Assembly (NCBI RefSeq): GCF_001975705.1 | Contig: NZ_CP015093.1 | Span: 1,488,001 to 1,552,000, forward strand | DNA length: 64,000 nt | Source: Salipiger abyssi | GTDB taxonomy: Bacteria > Pseudomonadota > Alphaproteobacteria > Rhodobacterales > Rhodobacteraceae | Direction of reading: 5' to 3' | Shown here: in pieces, positions 16,356-24,745 of the stretch | Layout: each line of letters opens with the position of its first letter | Numbering within the stretch: position 1 is the first letter of the stretch | Notes under the pieces: model-generated | Told to the model about the DNA's origin: nothing | Database searches by the model: none | The model's input: the letters and a program-made list of their open reading frames with translations, nothing else | Made by a program: the position numbers and the translations under genes

Positions 16356-17558
16356 ATGGACCGTCCCGCATTCTACCGCTTTCATCAGGGCCAGCGCGTG
16401 CTGCCCTTTGCGCCCGAGGAATACGACACCCGCCTCGCCGGGCTGCGCGCGCTCATGGACGAGGCCGGCGTTGCCGCCTGCGTGCTGACCTCGATGCACA
16501 ATATCGCCTATTACTCGGGCTTTCTCTATTGCAGCTTCGGCCGCCCCTATGCGCTGGTGGTGACCGAGACCGAGAGCGTCACGATCTCGGCGGGGATCGA
16601 CGCGGCGCAGCCCTGGCGGCGCTGCCATGGCGACAACATCACCTATACCGACTGGGCGCGGCACAATTACTGGCGCGCCATCCTCTCGGTCACCGGCGAG
16701 GGCAAATCCATCGGCTACGAGGCCGATCACCTGACGCTGGCGCAGCGCGAGCTGCTGGAGGATTTCCTGTCGCCAGCGGTCACCGTCGATATCGCCGCCG
16801 CGACCATGCGCCAGCGGATGCACAAATCTCCCGCCGAGATCGCGCTGATCCGCGCGGGCGCGCAGGTCGCCGATGTCGGCGGCTACGCGATCCGCGACGC
16901 GGTGCGCGCCGGCGTGCGCGAGATCGACGTGGCCATGGCGGGCCGAGACGCGATGGAGCTGGAAATCGCCAGGCGCTTTCCCGACGCTGAATATCGCGAC
17001 ACATGGGTGTGGTTCCAGTCCGGCATCAACACCGATGGCGCCCATAACCCGGTCACGGCCCGGAAGCTGGAGCGCGGCGACATCCTGTCGCTCAACGCCT
17101 TCCCGATGATCTCGGGCTATTACACGGCGCTGGAGCGCACCATGTTCGTGGAAGAAGTCGATGCCGCCTCGCTGAAGATCTGGGAGGCCAATGTCGCGGC
17201 GCATGAATATGGCATGAGCCTGCTGAAGCCGGGGGTGAGCTGCGCCGCCGTCACCGAGCAGATCAACGCCTTCTTCGCCGAGCGCGACCTGCTGCAATAC
17301 CGCACTTTCGGATATGGCCACAGCTTCGGCCTGCTGTCGCATTACTACGGGCGCGAGGCCGGGCTGGAGCTGCGCGAGGATATCGACACGGTGCTTGAGC
17401 CGGGCATGGTGATCTCGATGGAGCCGATGCTGACGATCCCCGAGGGCACCCCGGGCGCCGGCGGCTATCGCGAGCACGACATTCTGGTGATCACCGAGGA
17501 CGGCAACGAGAATATCACCGGCTATCCTTACGGACCGAACTTCAACGTGGTCGGCTGA
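16356..17558 (+). CDS. Creatinase (creatine amidinohydrolase)
   Basis: The 400-residue pita-bread-fold protein closely resembles characterised Pseudomonas creatinase (about 403 residues), which hydrolyses creatine to sarcosine and urea. Shared blocks include LYCSFGRPYALVVTE, WFQSGINTDGAHNPVT (catalytic His), GYYTALERTMF (Glu), FGYGHSFGLLSHYYGREAGL and VISMEPM (Glu). The start at 16356 follows GGAGGG. The longer open frame upstream is not family-like. The usual partners (creatininase, sarcosine oxidase) are not adjacent. M24 peptidase activity is unlikely given the creatinase-specific blocks. Confidence 0.92.
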   Translation: MDRPAFYRFHQGQRVLPFAPEEYDTRLAGLRALMDEAGVAACVLTSMHNIAYYSGFLYCSFGRPYALVVTETESVTISAGIDAAQPWRRCHGDNITYTDWARHNYWRAILSVTGEGKSIGYEADHLTLAQRELLEDFLSPAVTVDIAAATMRQRMHKSPAEIALIRAGAQVADVGGYAIRDAVRAGVREIDVAMAGRDAMELEIARRFPDAEYRDTWVWFQSGINTDGAHNPVTARKLERGDILSLNAFPMISGYYTALERTMFVEEVDAASLKIWEANVAAHEYGMSLLKPGVSCAAVTEQINAFFAERDLLQYRTFGYGHSFGLLSHYYGREAGLELREDIDTVLEPGMVISMEPMLTIPEGTPGAGGYREHDILVITEDGNENITGYPYGPNFNVVG

Positions 17559-17563
17559 GCCCG

Positions 17564-17588
17564 AAGGGTGGGCAGCCTGCCCACCCTT
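17564..17588. terminator. Bidirectional terminator between creatinase and DUF1523 genes
   Basis: AAGGGTGGGCA and TGCCCACCCTT form a perfect 11-bp stem around a 3-base loop between two convergent genes. There is no long T-run on either side. Confidence 0.65.
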
Positions 17589-17596
17589 GCCCGCGC

Positions 17597-18214
17597 TTAG
17601 CGCTTGCGCCCGAAGAGGCCCTTCAGCCAGCCGCCGGCATCGTCGAGATTGTCGCCCATCTCCTCGAAAACCGGGTCGATGCGTGCCTCGCGGAACCGGC
17701 GCCAGCGCACATAGATCGCCCAGCAGATCGCCACCAGCAGCGTCAGGAAGATGATGTTGAACCACGGGATGATGCGCACATCCGGCCCCTCGACCGGACG
17801 CAGCCCGATGGCGTTGGGATAGATCGACAGAAATTCGTTGCGCCAGCCGTAGTGGGTGATCACCACCCATTGCGGGCTGCCCGAGGTCGAGCGCAGATCG
17901 GCGGCCTCGGCTTGCAGGTTCGAGGTGTCGAACTTGAAATAGGGCGGCCAGCCCCAGCCGGTATCCTCGTTGCGATAGACCATCACCTTGTCGTTGTTCA
18001 GCCGCGTCTGGATGAAGAATACATCGCGCCCGGTGACCGACATGCTTTCGCCGCTCGCCGATTGCGACCAGAACCAGCGGTTCTCGCCCGGGTCGATGCG
18101 TTTCTCGTAGGTGTCCGAGATCCGCGCGATATCGTGCTGCGGCAGGGTGTAATGCAGGAACGCCGCGACCAGCGCCCAGAACAGCAGGATGATGACCCAT
18201 TTCACATAGCGCAT
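17597..18214 (-). CDS. DUF1523 family membrane protein
   Basis: The 205-residue protein has an N-terminal hydrophobic helix (about residues 5-24) and a second near residues 148-168. Between them lies an extracytoplasmic domain with PQHDIARISDTYEKRID and RDVFFIQTR, and the C-terminus is charged and cytoplasmic. This matches DUF1523, a family common in Rhodobacteraceae with no known function. The gene directly follows the small membrane protein gene on the same strand, with nine bases between. Confidence 0.8.
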   Translation of the reverse strand: MRYVKWVIILLFWALVAAFLHYTLPQHDIARISDTYEKRIDPGENRWFWSQSASGESMSVTGRDVFFIQTRLNNDKVMVYRNEDTGWGWPPYFKFDTSNLQAEAADLRSTSGSPQWVVITHYGWRNEFLSIYPNAIGLRPVEGPDVRIIPWFNIIFLTLLVAICWAIYVRWRRFREARIDPVFEEMGDNLDDAGGWLKGLFGRKR

Positions 18215-18223
18215 GTCGGTTCC

Positions 18224-18490
18224 CTAGTAAAAATTCGTCAGATAGATGATCAGCGCCATAAGGCAAAGCGGCAGGATATACACGCCCAGGATGAGCTTGC
18301 GCCGCAGGGAGTGATCATAGTCCTTCAGGCCCTCTTCGACAAAGCGGTCGCGCGTGCCGGGCCCCTGTGCCTCGTCCCATTCCTGTTCCAGCTTGCGCCG
18401 CCGCACCGAGCGCGACCAGAGCGACAGCGCCACATAGACCACCGTCAGCAGGACGAACCCGATCCCCAGCAATCGTAGAAGCGCCAGCAT
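18224..18490 (-). CDS. Small membrane protein, function unknown
   Basis: This 88-residue protein has a helix at about residues 5-25, a charged central part (SRSVRRRKLEQEWDEAQG) and a second helix at about 67-86. The ATG at 18490 is chosen over the one at 18508 because GAGGAAAG lies at proper spacing before it. It forms a two-gene unit with the DUF1523 gene. No domain is recognised. Confidence 0.7.
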   Translation of the reverse strand: MLALLRLLGIGFVLLTVVYVALSLWSRSVRRRKLEQEWDEAQGPGTRDRFVEEGLKDYDHSLRRKLILGVYILPLCLMALIIYLTNFY

Positions 18491-18635
18491 ATGCGCTTTC
18501 CTCTGCAAACCCGCATCTCACCTGACCGGTCGCGCGGTGAAAATCAAGCGCCGGGTGAGGATTTCCGCACCTTGCCGCAAATGGCACGCTCCGGCATGCT
18601 CCTGCCCGTTCACGCATTTCAGGCAGAGGTTTTCC

Positions 18636-19196
18636 ATGCACCGCTCCTTCATCTTCGCCCTTCCCTTCGCCGCGCTGAGTGCCGCGCCGGCGCTGGCCGA
18701 CGAGATCACCGACACGCTGCAATCGGCCATCGAGGCCTATGAGGACGGCGATGTGCAATACGCGCTGGAAGAGCTGGATTTCGCCCGCTCCAAGCTGATC
18801 GAGATGAAGACCGACGCGCTGGGGGCGTTTCTGCCCGAGGCACCGGAGGGCTGGAGCCGCGAGGTCGACAGCGAGGCCAATGCCGCCATGGCGATGATGG
18901 GCGGCGGCGTTTCGGCGCAGGCGGATTACACCGACCCCGACGGCGCGATCTACAGCATCCAGATGTTTGCCGACAATCCGATGGTGGCCAGCATGTCGGC
19001 GATGATCACCAATGCCGGCGCCATGGGGCTCAAGACCGACCGCATCGGACGGCAGAAATTCGCGCTTCAGGACGACCAGACCATGGGGCTGATCGCCAAC
19101 CGCATCCTGATCCAGGTCGACGGCCCGGAGGCCGACACCCGCAAGATGCTGCTCGAAGCGATGGATTTCGACGCCATGGCGAGCTTCGGCCAATAA
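18636..19196 (+). CDS. Periplasmic protein, function unknown
   Basis: The 186-residue protein starts with a signal peptide (MHRSFIFALPFAALSAAPALA, cut before DEI), and GCAGAGG precedes the ATG. The mature part opens with a helical acidic stretch (SAIEAYEDGDVQYALEELDF) followed by a compact domain containing FLPEAPEGWSREVD and a Met-rich MAMMGGG. I do not recognise a named family, though similar proteins are common in Rhodobacteraceae. It is convergent with the SnoaL-like gene. Confidence 0.7.
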   Translation: MHRSFIFALPFAALSAAPALADEITDTLQSAIEAYEDGDVQYALEELDFARSKLIEMKTDALGAFLPEAPEGWSREVDSEANAAMAMMGGGVSAQADYTDPDGAIYSIQMFADNPMVASMSAMITNAGAMGLKTDRIGRQKFALQDDQTMGLIANRILIQVDGPEADTRKMLLEAMDFDAMASFGQ

Positions 19197-19205
19197 ACAG
19201 CCACA

Positions 19206-19227
19206 GGCGCGCGGTCAGCCGCGCGCC
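19206..19227. terminator. Hairpin over the SnoaL-like gene stop codon
   Basis: GGCGCGCGG and CCGCGCGCC form a 9-bp GC-only stem. The 4-base loop includes the stop codon of the minus-strand gene ending at 19215. It may terminate or stabilise both convergent transcripts. Confidence 0.4.
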
Positions 19228-20165
19228 CGCAGGATCTGCGCCAGAACGCCCGGCGCGTCGTAAAGCGTCCATTCCCGCCGCAGGCCGTCCGGCCCGAATT
19301 CCGCCTGCGTCATCCCCAGCACCGTGACCTCGGCGCCGCTCGGGCTGCCGAAAACGCCGTGGCCGTCATGTGTGCCGGTCAGCGCCCAGCGGATCGCGGC
19401 GCGCGGCGGCGACAGGTGCTCTTCGGCGCCAAGCAGATGCTGCACCTCGAACCGTGCCGAGGGCAGCGCCGCGCGCAGCCCCAGCCAGAAGGCTTCGGCC
19501 TCTGCCGGGCCATGACCGATGACGGCGCCGGGCTGGAACAGCTCTGCCGCCGGATCGTAGTGCCGCGCGATCACCGAGAGATCGCCGCTCATGATGCGAT
19601 TCACCAGATCGCCCAGCGTATGGCCCCAGGCATCGTCATTGCCCGGCCCCGGATCGGGCATGTCGGGCGGTTCCTCCGGCCCTGCCATCTGCGAAAGACG
19701 CCAGCGCGCGCCCTCCTCCGGGGGCACGCCGATCTGTGCCAGGATCGCCAGCTCGTCACGCAGCACCCAGTGCGCCCGCAACGCGCCAGACACGCACCAG
19801 CTCTCGCTCATCTCCAGATAGCTCAGCGCCCTGCCGCCCGGCGCACCGTAGAGCCCCGGCCCGCCATGCCGCGCCCGGCACTGGAAGCGCTGCGCCGCGA
19901 CAAAGGCGTTCGGCGCCGAGGCCGACCAGAGCGTCTCCTCTGCGCAGAGAGAGAGACCCGGCAGCGCCGCCCGCCGCGCCGCGAGCGCGGTGCCCACGGC
20001 CTCGGGACCGGACAGCACAGCCGCGCCGTCCTGCACCACCACATCCGGGGCGAGATACTCGGGAACCAGATCCAGCCGCTGCCCCTCGCCCAGATCATGG
20101 CGCAGCGCATCGAGATAGGATGCGGCATCCTGCCAGCGGTCATCGAACCCGGCGAGAAAACCCAC
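19215..20165 (-). CDS. Tandem SnoaL/NTF2-like protein, last gene of the soe operon
   Basis: The 316-residue protein contains two NTF2/SnoaL-like halves. The first (about 15-140) has YLDALRHDLGEGQRLDLVPE. The second (about 185-310) has LGDLVNRIMSGDLSVIARHY and ends with GLRREWTLYDAPGVLAQIL. The fold is used by many small cyclases, isomerases and binding proteins. The ATG directly abuts the stop of the soeC-like gene, so it is part of that operon. Its role in sulfite oxidation is unknown and no catalytic residues can be assigned safely. Confidence 0.7.
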   Translation of the reverse strand: MGFLAGFDDRWQDAASYLDALRHDLGEGQRLDLVPEYLAPDVVVQDGAAVLSGPEAVGTALAARRAALPGLSLCAEETLWSASAPNAFVAAQRFQCRARHGGPGLYGAPGGRALSYLEMSESWCVSGALRAHWVLRDELAILAQIGVPPEEGARWRLSQMAGPEEPPDMPDPGPGNDDAWGHTLGDLVNRIMSGDLSVIARHYDPAAELFQPGAVIGHGPAEAEAFWLGLRAALPSARFEVQHLLGAEEHLSPPRAAIRWALTGTHDGHGVFGSPSGAEVTVLGMTQAEFGPDGLRREWTLYDAPGVLAQILRARG

Positions 20166-21035
20166 TCAGCGTCTCCCGTAATACAGGCCGACGACGTGCT
20201 CCGCCTCGGCAAAAAACAACCATCGCGAGACAAGCACGCCCGCCGCGTGCGAGACAAGAGCCAGCAGCCCGAAAACATGCGGCAGCGGCAGTTGCAGCAG
20301 TATCAAGGGCAGCAGCGCCATGAGCAGCAGGGCAATGACCCTCAGCTTTTGCGCATGGCGGCGCCCGACCACATAGACCATCTCGTCGAGCAGGTAATTG
20401 CTGCCGGTATGCGGCGGAAACAGCGCCCGCGGCGTGCCACGCTCGCCCAGCCCCGTGGCGCTGGAGAGCGTCGTGCCGGCGCGGGCAAAGCGTTTGTCGC
20501 CGTCCCACCAGACCCAGACTTGCAGCGCGCCCGAGATGATCAGCAGCAGGCTCGCCGCCAGCACACGCCCCGAAAGCAGCGCGCCGCCGGTCAGCGCGAG
20601 GGACAGGAACAGCGCCGGCGTCGACCAGTGATGCCAGCGCGGCACGGTCTTGAGCTGCGCATAGATCATCGCCGTGGCCCCCACCGTGGCCAGCGACAGC
20701 GCCGCGCCCAGCCAGCCCAGCGGCAATACCGGAATGCCGAAGAGCAACAGCAGCGCGTAAAGCCCCATGACGCTGAGCGCCAGAAGCGCGCCCCAGGCCT
20801 CGCGCGAGAGCCAGCTGCTGCGCCATTGCGTGAAGGCCTTGAGCGCGCGTTCCGGGCGCCGCAGATGGCGGCTCGACGCGGCGAGCCCGCCCAGCGCCAG
20901 CGCATAGGCGATGGCGAAAAAGACAAAGGCGACCCAGCCGGTGGGCGGGGTCGGGTCGAGACCCAGCCAGACCAGCAGCCCGAAGCCGAGCCCCGAGAGC
21001 GTGGTGAAGAGAATGATCGACCTTGCCGGATGCAT
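20166..21035 (-). CDS. soeC: SoeC/DmsC-type membrane anchor subunit
   Basis: This 289-residue protein has about eight membrane helices and resembles DmsC, the quinone-interacting anchor of DMSO-reductase-family enzymes. Typical parts are the N-terminal FTTLSGLGFGLLVWLGL, SSRHLRRPERALKAFTQWRS and the C-terminal LVSRWLFFAEAEHVVGLYY. In SoeABC this subunit passes electrons from sulfite to the quinone pool. It directly follows the iron-sulfur subunit gene, one base after the stop codon. Confidence 0.82.
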   Translation of the reverse strand: MHPARSIILFTTLSGLGFGLLVWLGLDPTPPTGWVAFVFFAIAYALALGGLAASSRHLRRPERALKAFTQWRSSWLSREAWGALLALSVMGLYALLLLFGIPVLPLGWLGAALSLATVGATAMIYAQLKTVPRWHHWSTPALFLSLALTGGALLSGRVLAASLLLIISGALQVWVWWDGDKRFARAGTTLSSATGLGERGTPRALFPPHTGSNYLLDEMVYVVGRRHAQKLRVIALLLMALLPLILLQLPLPHVFGLLALVSHAAGVLVSRWLFFAEAEHVVGLYYGRR

Positions 21036-21785
21036 TCAGAGCTTCCCCAGCGTGCGGTCGAGCCAGCCGAGAAAGCCCTGCGGCTCCTCCGCCACCGGCT
21101 CCAGATAGGGCGCCAGCACATCCGTGTCCCCGCCCCAACCGTCGCGCGGGCGCGGTGGCAGGTATTTGTTCACCGGTCTGGTGCCCTGCTCGGGCATCAG
21201 GTCGATGCCGCCGCGCTCCGCCACAAGCTGTGACACCGCGCTCTCCGGATCGCCGAGATCGCCGAAATGCCGGGCGTTGGCCGGGCAGGTGCGCACGCAG
21301 GCGGGCTCGCGGTCTTCCTCCGGGAGCGCGTCGTTATAGATCCGGTCGACGCAGAGCGTGCATTTCTTCATCACCCCCGCCGACGGGTCCATTTCCCGCG
21401 CGCCATAGGGGCAGGCCCATGCGCAGAGGCCGCAGCCGATGCAGGCGTCTTCATTGACCAGCACGATGCCGTCCTCGACACGCTTGTAGCTGGCGCCGGT
21501 GGGGCAGACCGGGACGCAAGGCGCGTCCTCGCAATGCAGGCAGGATTTGGGGAAATGCACATGCTGGGCGGGGCCGGTTTCGGGCAGCACCTCGTAGCTG
21601 TGCACGCGGTTGAGGAAGGCGCCGGAGGGATCGGCGCCGTAAGGTTCACTGTCCGACAGCGGCGCGCCATAGGCCTGATCGTTCCAGCCCTTGCAGGCCA
21701 CGACACAGGCGTGACAGCCGACACAGGTGTCGAGGTCGATCACCAGACCGAGCTTTTTCTCGCTGTGTTGGGGCAGGTCGGTCAT
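21036..21785 (-). CDS. soeB: SoeB-type 4Fe-4S electron-transfer subunit
   Basis: The 249-residue ferredoxin-like protein has four Cys clusters typical of DmsB/SoeB: CVGCHACVVACKGWND, CLHCEDAPCVPVCPTGA, CIGCGLCAWACPYGARE and CTLCVDRIYND...CVRTCP. It carries electrons from the molybdenum subunit to the membrane anchor. There is no Tat signal, consistent with a cytoplasmic enzyme. Its ATG overlaps the stop of soeA by four bases. Confidence 0.88.
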   Translation of the reverse strand: MTDLPQHSEKKLGLVIDLDTCVGCHACVVACKGWNDQAYGAPLSDSEPYGADPSGAFLNRVHSYEVLPETGPAQHVHFPKSCLHCEDAPCVPVCPTGASYKRVEDGIVLVNEDACIGCGLCAWACPYGAREMDPSAGVMKKCTLCVDRIYNDALPEEDREPACVRTCPANARHFGDLGDPESAVSQLVAERGGIDLMPEQGTRPVNKYLPPRPRDGWGGDTDVLAPYLEPVAEEPQGFLGWLDRTLGKL

Positions 21786-24634
21786 GGCGTGCCCTCATTG
21801 TCCGGGGGCTGCGCCTTCGGAGAGGGTGTTTTTTGAGTATTTGCAGAAAGATGAAAGCCCGGGATCACCGGGAAGACCGGTTGCGCCTCGTCGGGGGCGG
21901 CGGATTTTTCCAGTTTCACCCGCAGATCGAACCAGGCGGCCTGCCCGGTGACCGGATCGGAATTGCTCCAGCGCATGCCGTCGCCGCGCGCGGGCAGCAG
22001 CTCGTGGATGAGGTGGTTGAGCAGAAAGCCTTTGGTGGCCTCGGGGGCCTTGGGGTCGAGTGCCCAGGCGCCCTTGCGCTTGCCGATGGCGTTCCAGGTC
22101 CAGACCGTATTTCTGTTGAGCGCCGCCATATGCGCGGCGGGCACGCTGATCTCGCCATGCGAAGAGGTCACCCGTACCCAGTCGCCCTCGGAAAGCGCCA
22201 GCTTGTCCCACCAATAGGTCGGAAGGTAGAGCGGATTGACCCCGTGGATCTGCCGCAGCCAGGCGTTCTGGCTGCCCCAGGAATGATACATCGCCATGGG
22301 TCGCTGGGTCAGCGCATGCACCGGGTATTCCGCCGGATCCTCGAACGCGTCCGACATCGGCGCGTACCAGAGCGGCAGCGGGTCGAGCGTGGTGCGGATG
22401 CGGCCGCGCAGCGCGTCGGGCGGCTGCGGCGCGCGCTTGCCCTCGGCGGCGAGCTGGAAGCGGCGCAGCGGCTCGCACCAGAGCTGGATCAACGCGGGCT
22501 GCGGTTTGTCGATGAGCCCGAACGAGACGGCCCAGTCCTGATAGGCGCGGTTCCAGGGTTTGTAATAGGCGGCCTCCTCGGGCAACGGCGCGGTGAAGAA
22601 CCCGCCATTGCCGATATAGCTGTCGATCTGCGCCGCGTTCGGGTCGCCCTTTCCATGCGTGAGACCGTGCGGCCCCATGCGCCAGCCCGCCAGCGGGCCG
22701 ATGCCCGGCTTGCGCTCGTGATTGGTGATGTAATCGGCGTAATCGGTGTATTTCGGCGCGCCGTCCTCCGTCACCATGCCCGGCAGGCCCAGCCGCGCGC
22801 CGAGATCGAGCAGCACCGACTGGAAGGGCCGCACATCGCGGTCGGGCGCGATCACCGGCCAGCGGATCGCATCCGCCGCCGCGTCAGGCTCGGAGATCGG
22901 GCGGTCGAGCAGCGAGATGCAGTCGTGACGCTCCAGATAGGTGGTGTCGGGCAGGATCAGATCGGCATAGGCGACGGTTTCCGAGCGATAGGCATCGGCA
23001 TAGATCACATGCGGGATCAGGTACTCGCCAGCCTCGTCGGTGGCGGTCAGCATCTCCATCGTGCCGCGCGTGTTCATCGACGAGTTCCAGGCCATGTTGG
23101 CCATGTAGAGGAACAGCGTGTCGATGCGGTAGGGATCGCCCGCCGCCGCGTTCGAGATCACCATATGCATGAGCCCGTGCGGCGAGAGCGGGTTTTCCCA
23201 GCTGAACGCCTTGTCGATGCGGGCCGGGGCGCCGTCCTCGGTCAGCGCCAAATCCTCCGGCCCATGCGGATAGCCCAGCGCCGGGCCGTCGAGCGGCTGA
23301 CCGGGCGCGGTGCGGAAATGCGGTTTCGGATGCGCGGTGGCGGGTTTCGGATAGGGCGGTTTGAAGCGGAAGCTGCCGGGGGTCTCGACGGCGCCCAGAA
23401 GGGTTTGCAGCAGATGCAGCGCCCGGCAGGTCTGGAAACCGTTGGCATGGGCCGAGATGCCGCGCATGGCGTGCACGGCGACCGGGCGGCCCGGCATGGT
23501 CTTGTGCGCGATGCCGCGAAAATCGGTCCAGGGCTGATCCAGCGTGACATCGCTGTCGAAGGCGGCGCGGGCGAGCTCCGCCGCCACCCGGCGGATCTGT
23601 TCCGGTGCGATGCCGCAGCGCTCGGCCACCTTTTCCGGCGCGTAATCCGGCGCGAGGTAGCGCTCGGCGATGTCGTACATCACCGCGCGATGGGTGACGC
23701 CGGCGCGGCGCAGCTTGCCGCGCAGATCGGGCTCCACGCCTTCGCCGTCCCAGGGGGCGGGCTTGCCGGTGCGGCGGTCGATGACCAGCGGGCGGCCCGC
23801 GTCGTCGCGCAGGAACAGGCCATGATCGGGAGATTTCGGGTCGCAATCCAGCAGCACCGGCGCGTTGCTGAACCGGGCGAGGAAGTCGAGGTCGATCTTG
23901 CCGGCGCGCAGCAGCTCATGCACCAGCGACAGGATGAAGAGCCCGTCCGTCCCGGGGGTGATGCTGATCCATTCGTCGGCGATGGCGTTATACCCCGAGC
24001 GGATCGGGTTCACCCCGACGATCCTGGCGCCGCGCGCCTTGAGCTTGGCCAGACCCATCTTGATCGGATTGCTGTCGTGATCCTCGGCCACGCCGAAGAG
24101 CAGCAGAAGCTGCGCGTGCTCCCAGTCCGGTGATCCGAATTCCCAGAACGACCCGCCCAGCGTGTAGATCCCCGCCGCCGCCATATTGACCGAGCAGAAA
24201 CCGCCATGCGCCGCATAGTTCGGCGTGCCGAATTGCTGCGCCCACCAGCCGGTGAGGCTTTGCGACTGGTCGCGCCCGGTGAAAAAGGCGAGCTCTTCCG
24301 GCGCCGTCTCGCGCAGGGGTTTCAGCCAGGAGGTCGCGAGCTCCAGCGCCTCCTCCCAGCTGATTTCCTCGAATTCGCCGGAGCCGCGCGGACCGACCCG
24401 GCGCAGCGGCGCGCGCAACCGGGCGGGGGAGGTGACCTGCTTGATGCCGGCGGCCCCCTTTGCGCAGAGCACGCCGCGATTGATCGGGTGGTCGCGGTTG
24501 CCTTCGATATAGCTGACCTTGCCCTCTTTCAGATGCACATTGATGCCGCAGCGGCAGGCGCACATGTAGCAGGTCGTCTTGCGGATCTCGTCCGAGACGC
24601 GCGGGGACAGGTCGATCTTGGGCTGGTCGGTCAT
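21782..24634 (-). CDS. soeA: SoeA-type molybdopterin sulfite dehydrogenase subunit
   Basis: The 950-residue protein belongs to the DMSO-reductase family. It has an N-terminal 4Fe-4S site (TTCYMCACRCGINVHLKEGK), a molybdopterin domain with GFCSVNMAAAGIYTLGGSFW and FGVAEDHDSNPIKMGLAKLK, and a C-terminal dinucleotide-binding domain (about 790-920). It lacks a Tat signal. With a DmsB-like and a DmsC-like partner this is the layout of cytoplasmic SoeABC, which oxidises sulfite to sulfate in purple bacteria and roseobacters. DMSO or another S/N-oxide as substrate cannot be wholly excluded. The last 25 residues are encoded partly by a copy of the short intergenic repeat (21835-21859). Confidence 0.83.
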   Translation of the reverse strand: MTDQPKIDLSPRVSDEIRKTTCYMCACRCGINVHLKEGKVSYIEGNRDHPINRGVLCAKGAAGIKQVTSPARLRAPLRRVGPRGSGEFEEISWEEALELATSWLKPLRETAPEELAFFTGRDQSQSLTGWWAQQFGTPNYAAHGGFCSVNMAAAGIYTLGGSFWEFGSPDWEHAQLLLLFGVAEDHDSNPIKMGLAKLKARGARIVGVNPIRSGYNAIADEWISITPGTDGLFILSLVHELLRAGKIDLDFLARFSNAPVLLDCDPKSPDHGLFLRDDAGRPLVIDRRTGKPAPWDGEGVEPDLRGKLRRAGVTHRAVMYDIAERYLAPDYAPEKVAERCGIAPEQIRRVAAELARAAFDSDVTLDQPWTDFRGIAHKTMPGRPVAVHAMRGISAHANGFQTCRALHLLQTLLGAVETPGSFRFKPPYPKPATAHPKPHFRTAPGQPLDGPALGYPHGPEDLALTEDGAPARIDKAFSWENPLSPHGLMHMVISNAAAGDPYRIDTLFLYMANMAWNSSMNTRGTMEMLTATDEAGEYLIPHVIYADAYRSETVAYADLILPDTTYLERHDCISLLDRPISEPDAAADAIRWPVIAPDRDVRPFQSVLLDLGARLGLPGMVTEDGAPKYTDYADYITNHERKPGIGPLAGWRMGPHGLTHGKGDPNAAQIDSYIGNGGFFTAPLPEEAAYYKPWNRAYQDWAVSFGLIDKPQPALIQLWCEPLRRFQLAAEGKRAPQPPDALRGRIRTTLDPLPLWYAPMSDAFEDPAEYPVHALTQRPMAMYHSWGSQNAWLRQIHGVNPLYLPTYWWDKLALSEGDWVRVTSSHGEISVPAAHMAALNRNTVWTWNAIGKRKGAWALDPKAPEATKGFLLNHLIHELLPARGDGMRWSNSDPVTGQAAWFDLRVKLEKSAAPDEAQPVFPVIPGFHLSANTQKTPSPKAQPPDNEGTP
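21835..21859 (+). repeat. Short dispersed repeat, copy 3 (inside the soeA 3' end)
   Basis: GAGTATTTGCAGAAAGATGA continues as AAGCC and matches copy 2 at 16111-16142. It is read in the antisense direction within the last codons of soeA, where it encodes the LSANTQ part of the tail. Confidence 0.5.
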
Positions 24635-24745
24635 GCCGTGGCTCGGTCTCCTCGGAGCTGAAGCTAGGACAGCCGCGCGGCGCTGACCAGTGGCATTGCC
24701 GTCACGCCGGCAACGCCCCGCCCCTAAGCCGGACCCTGTGCGGTC

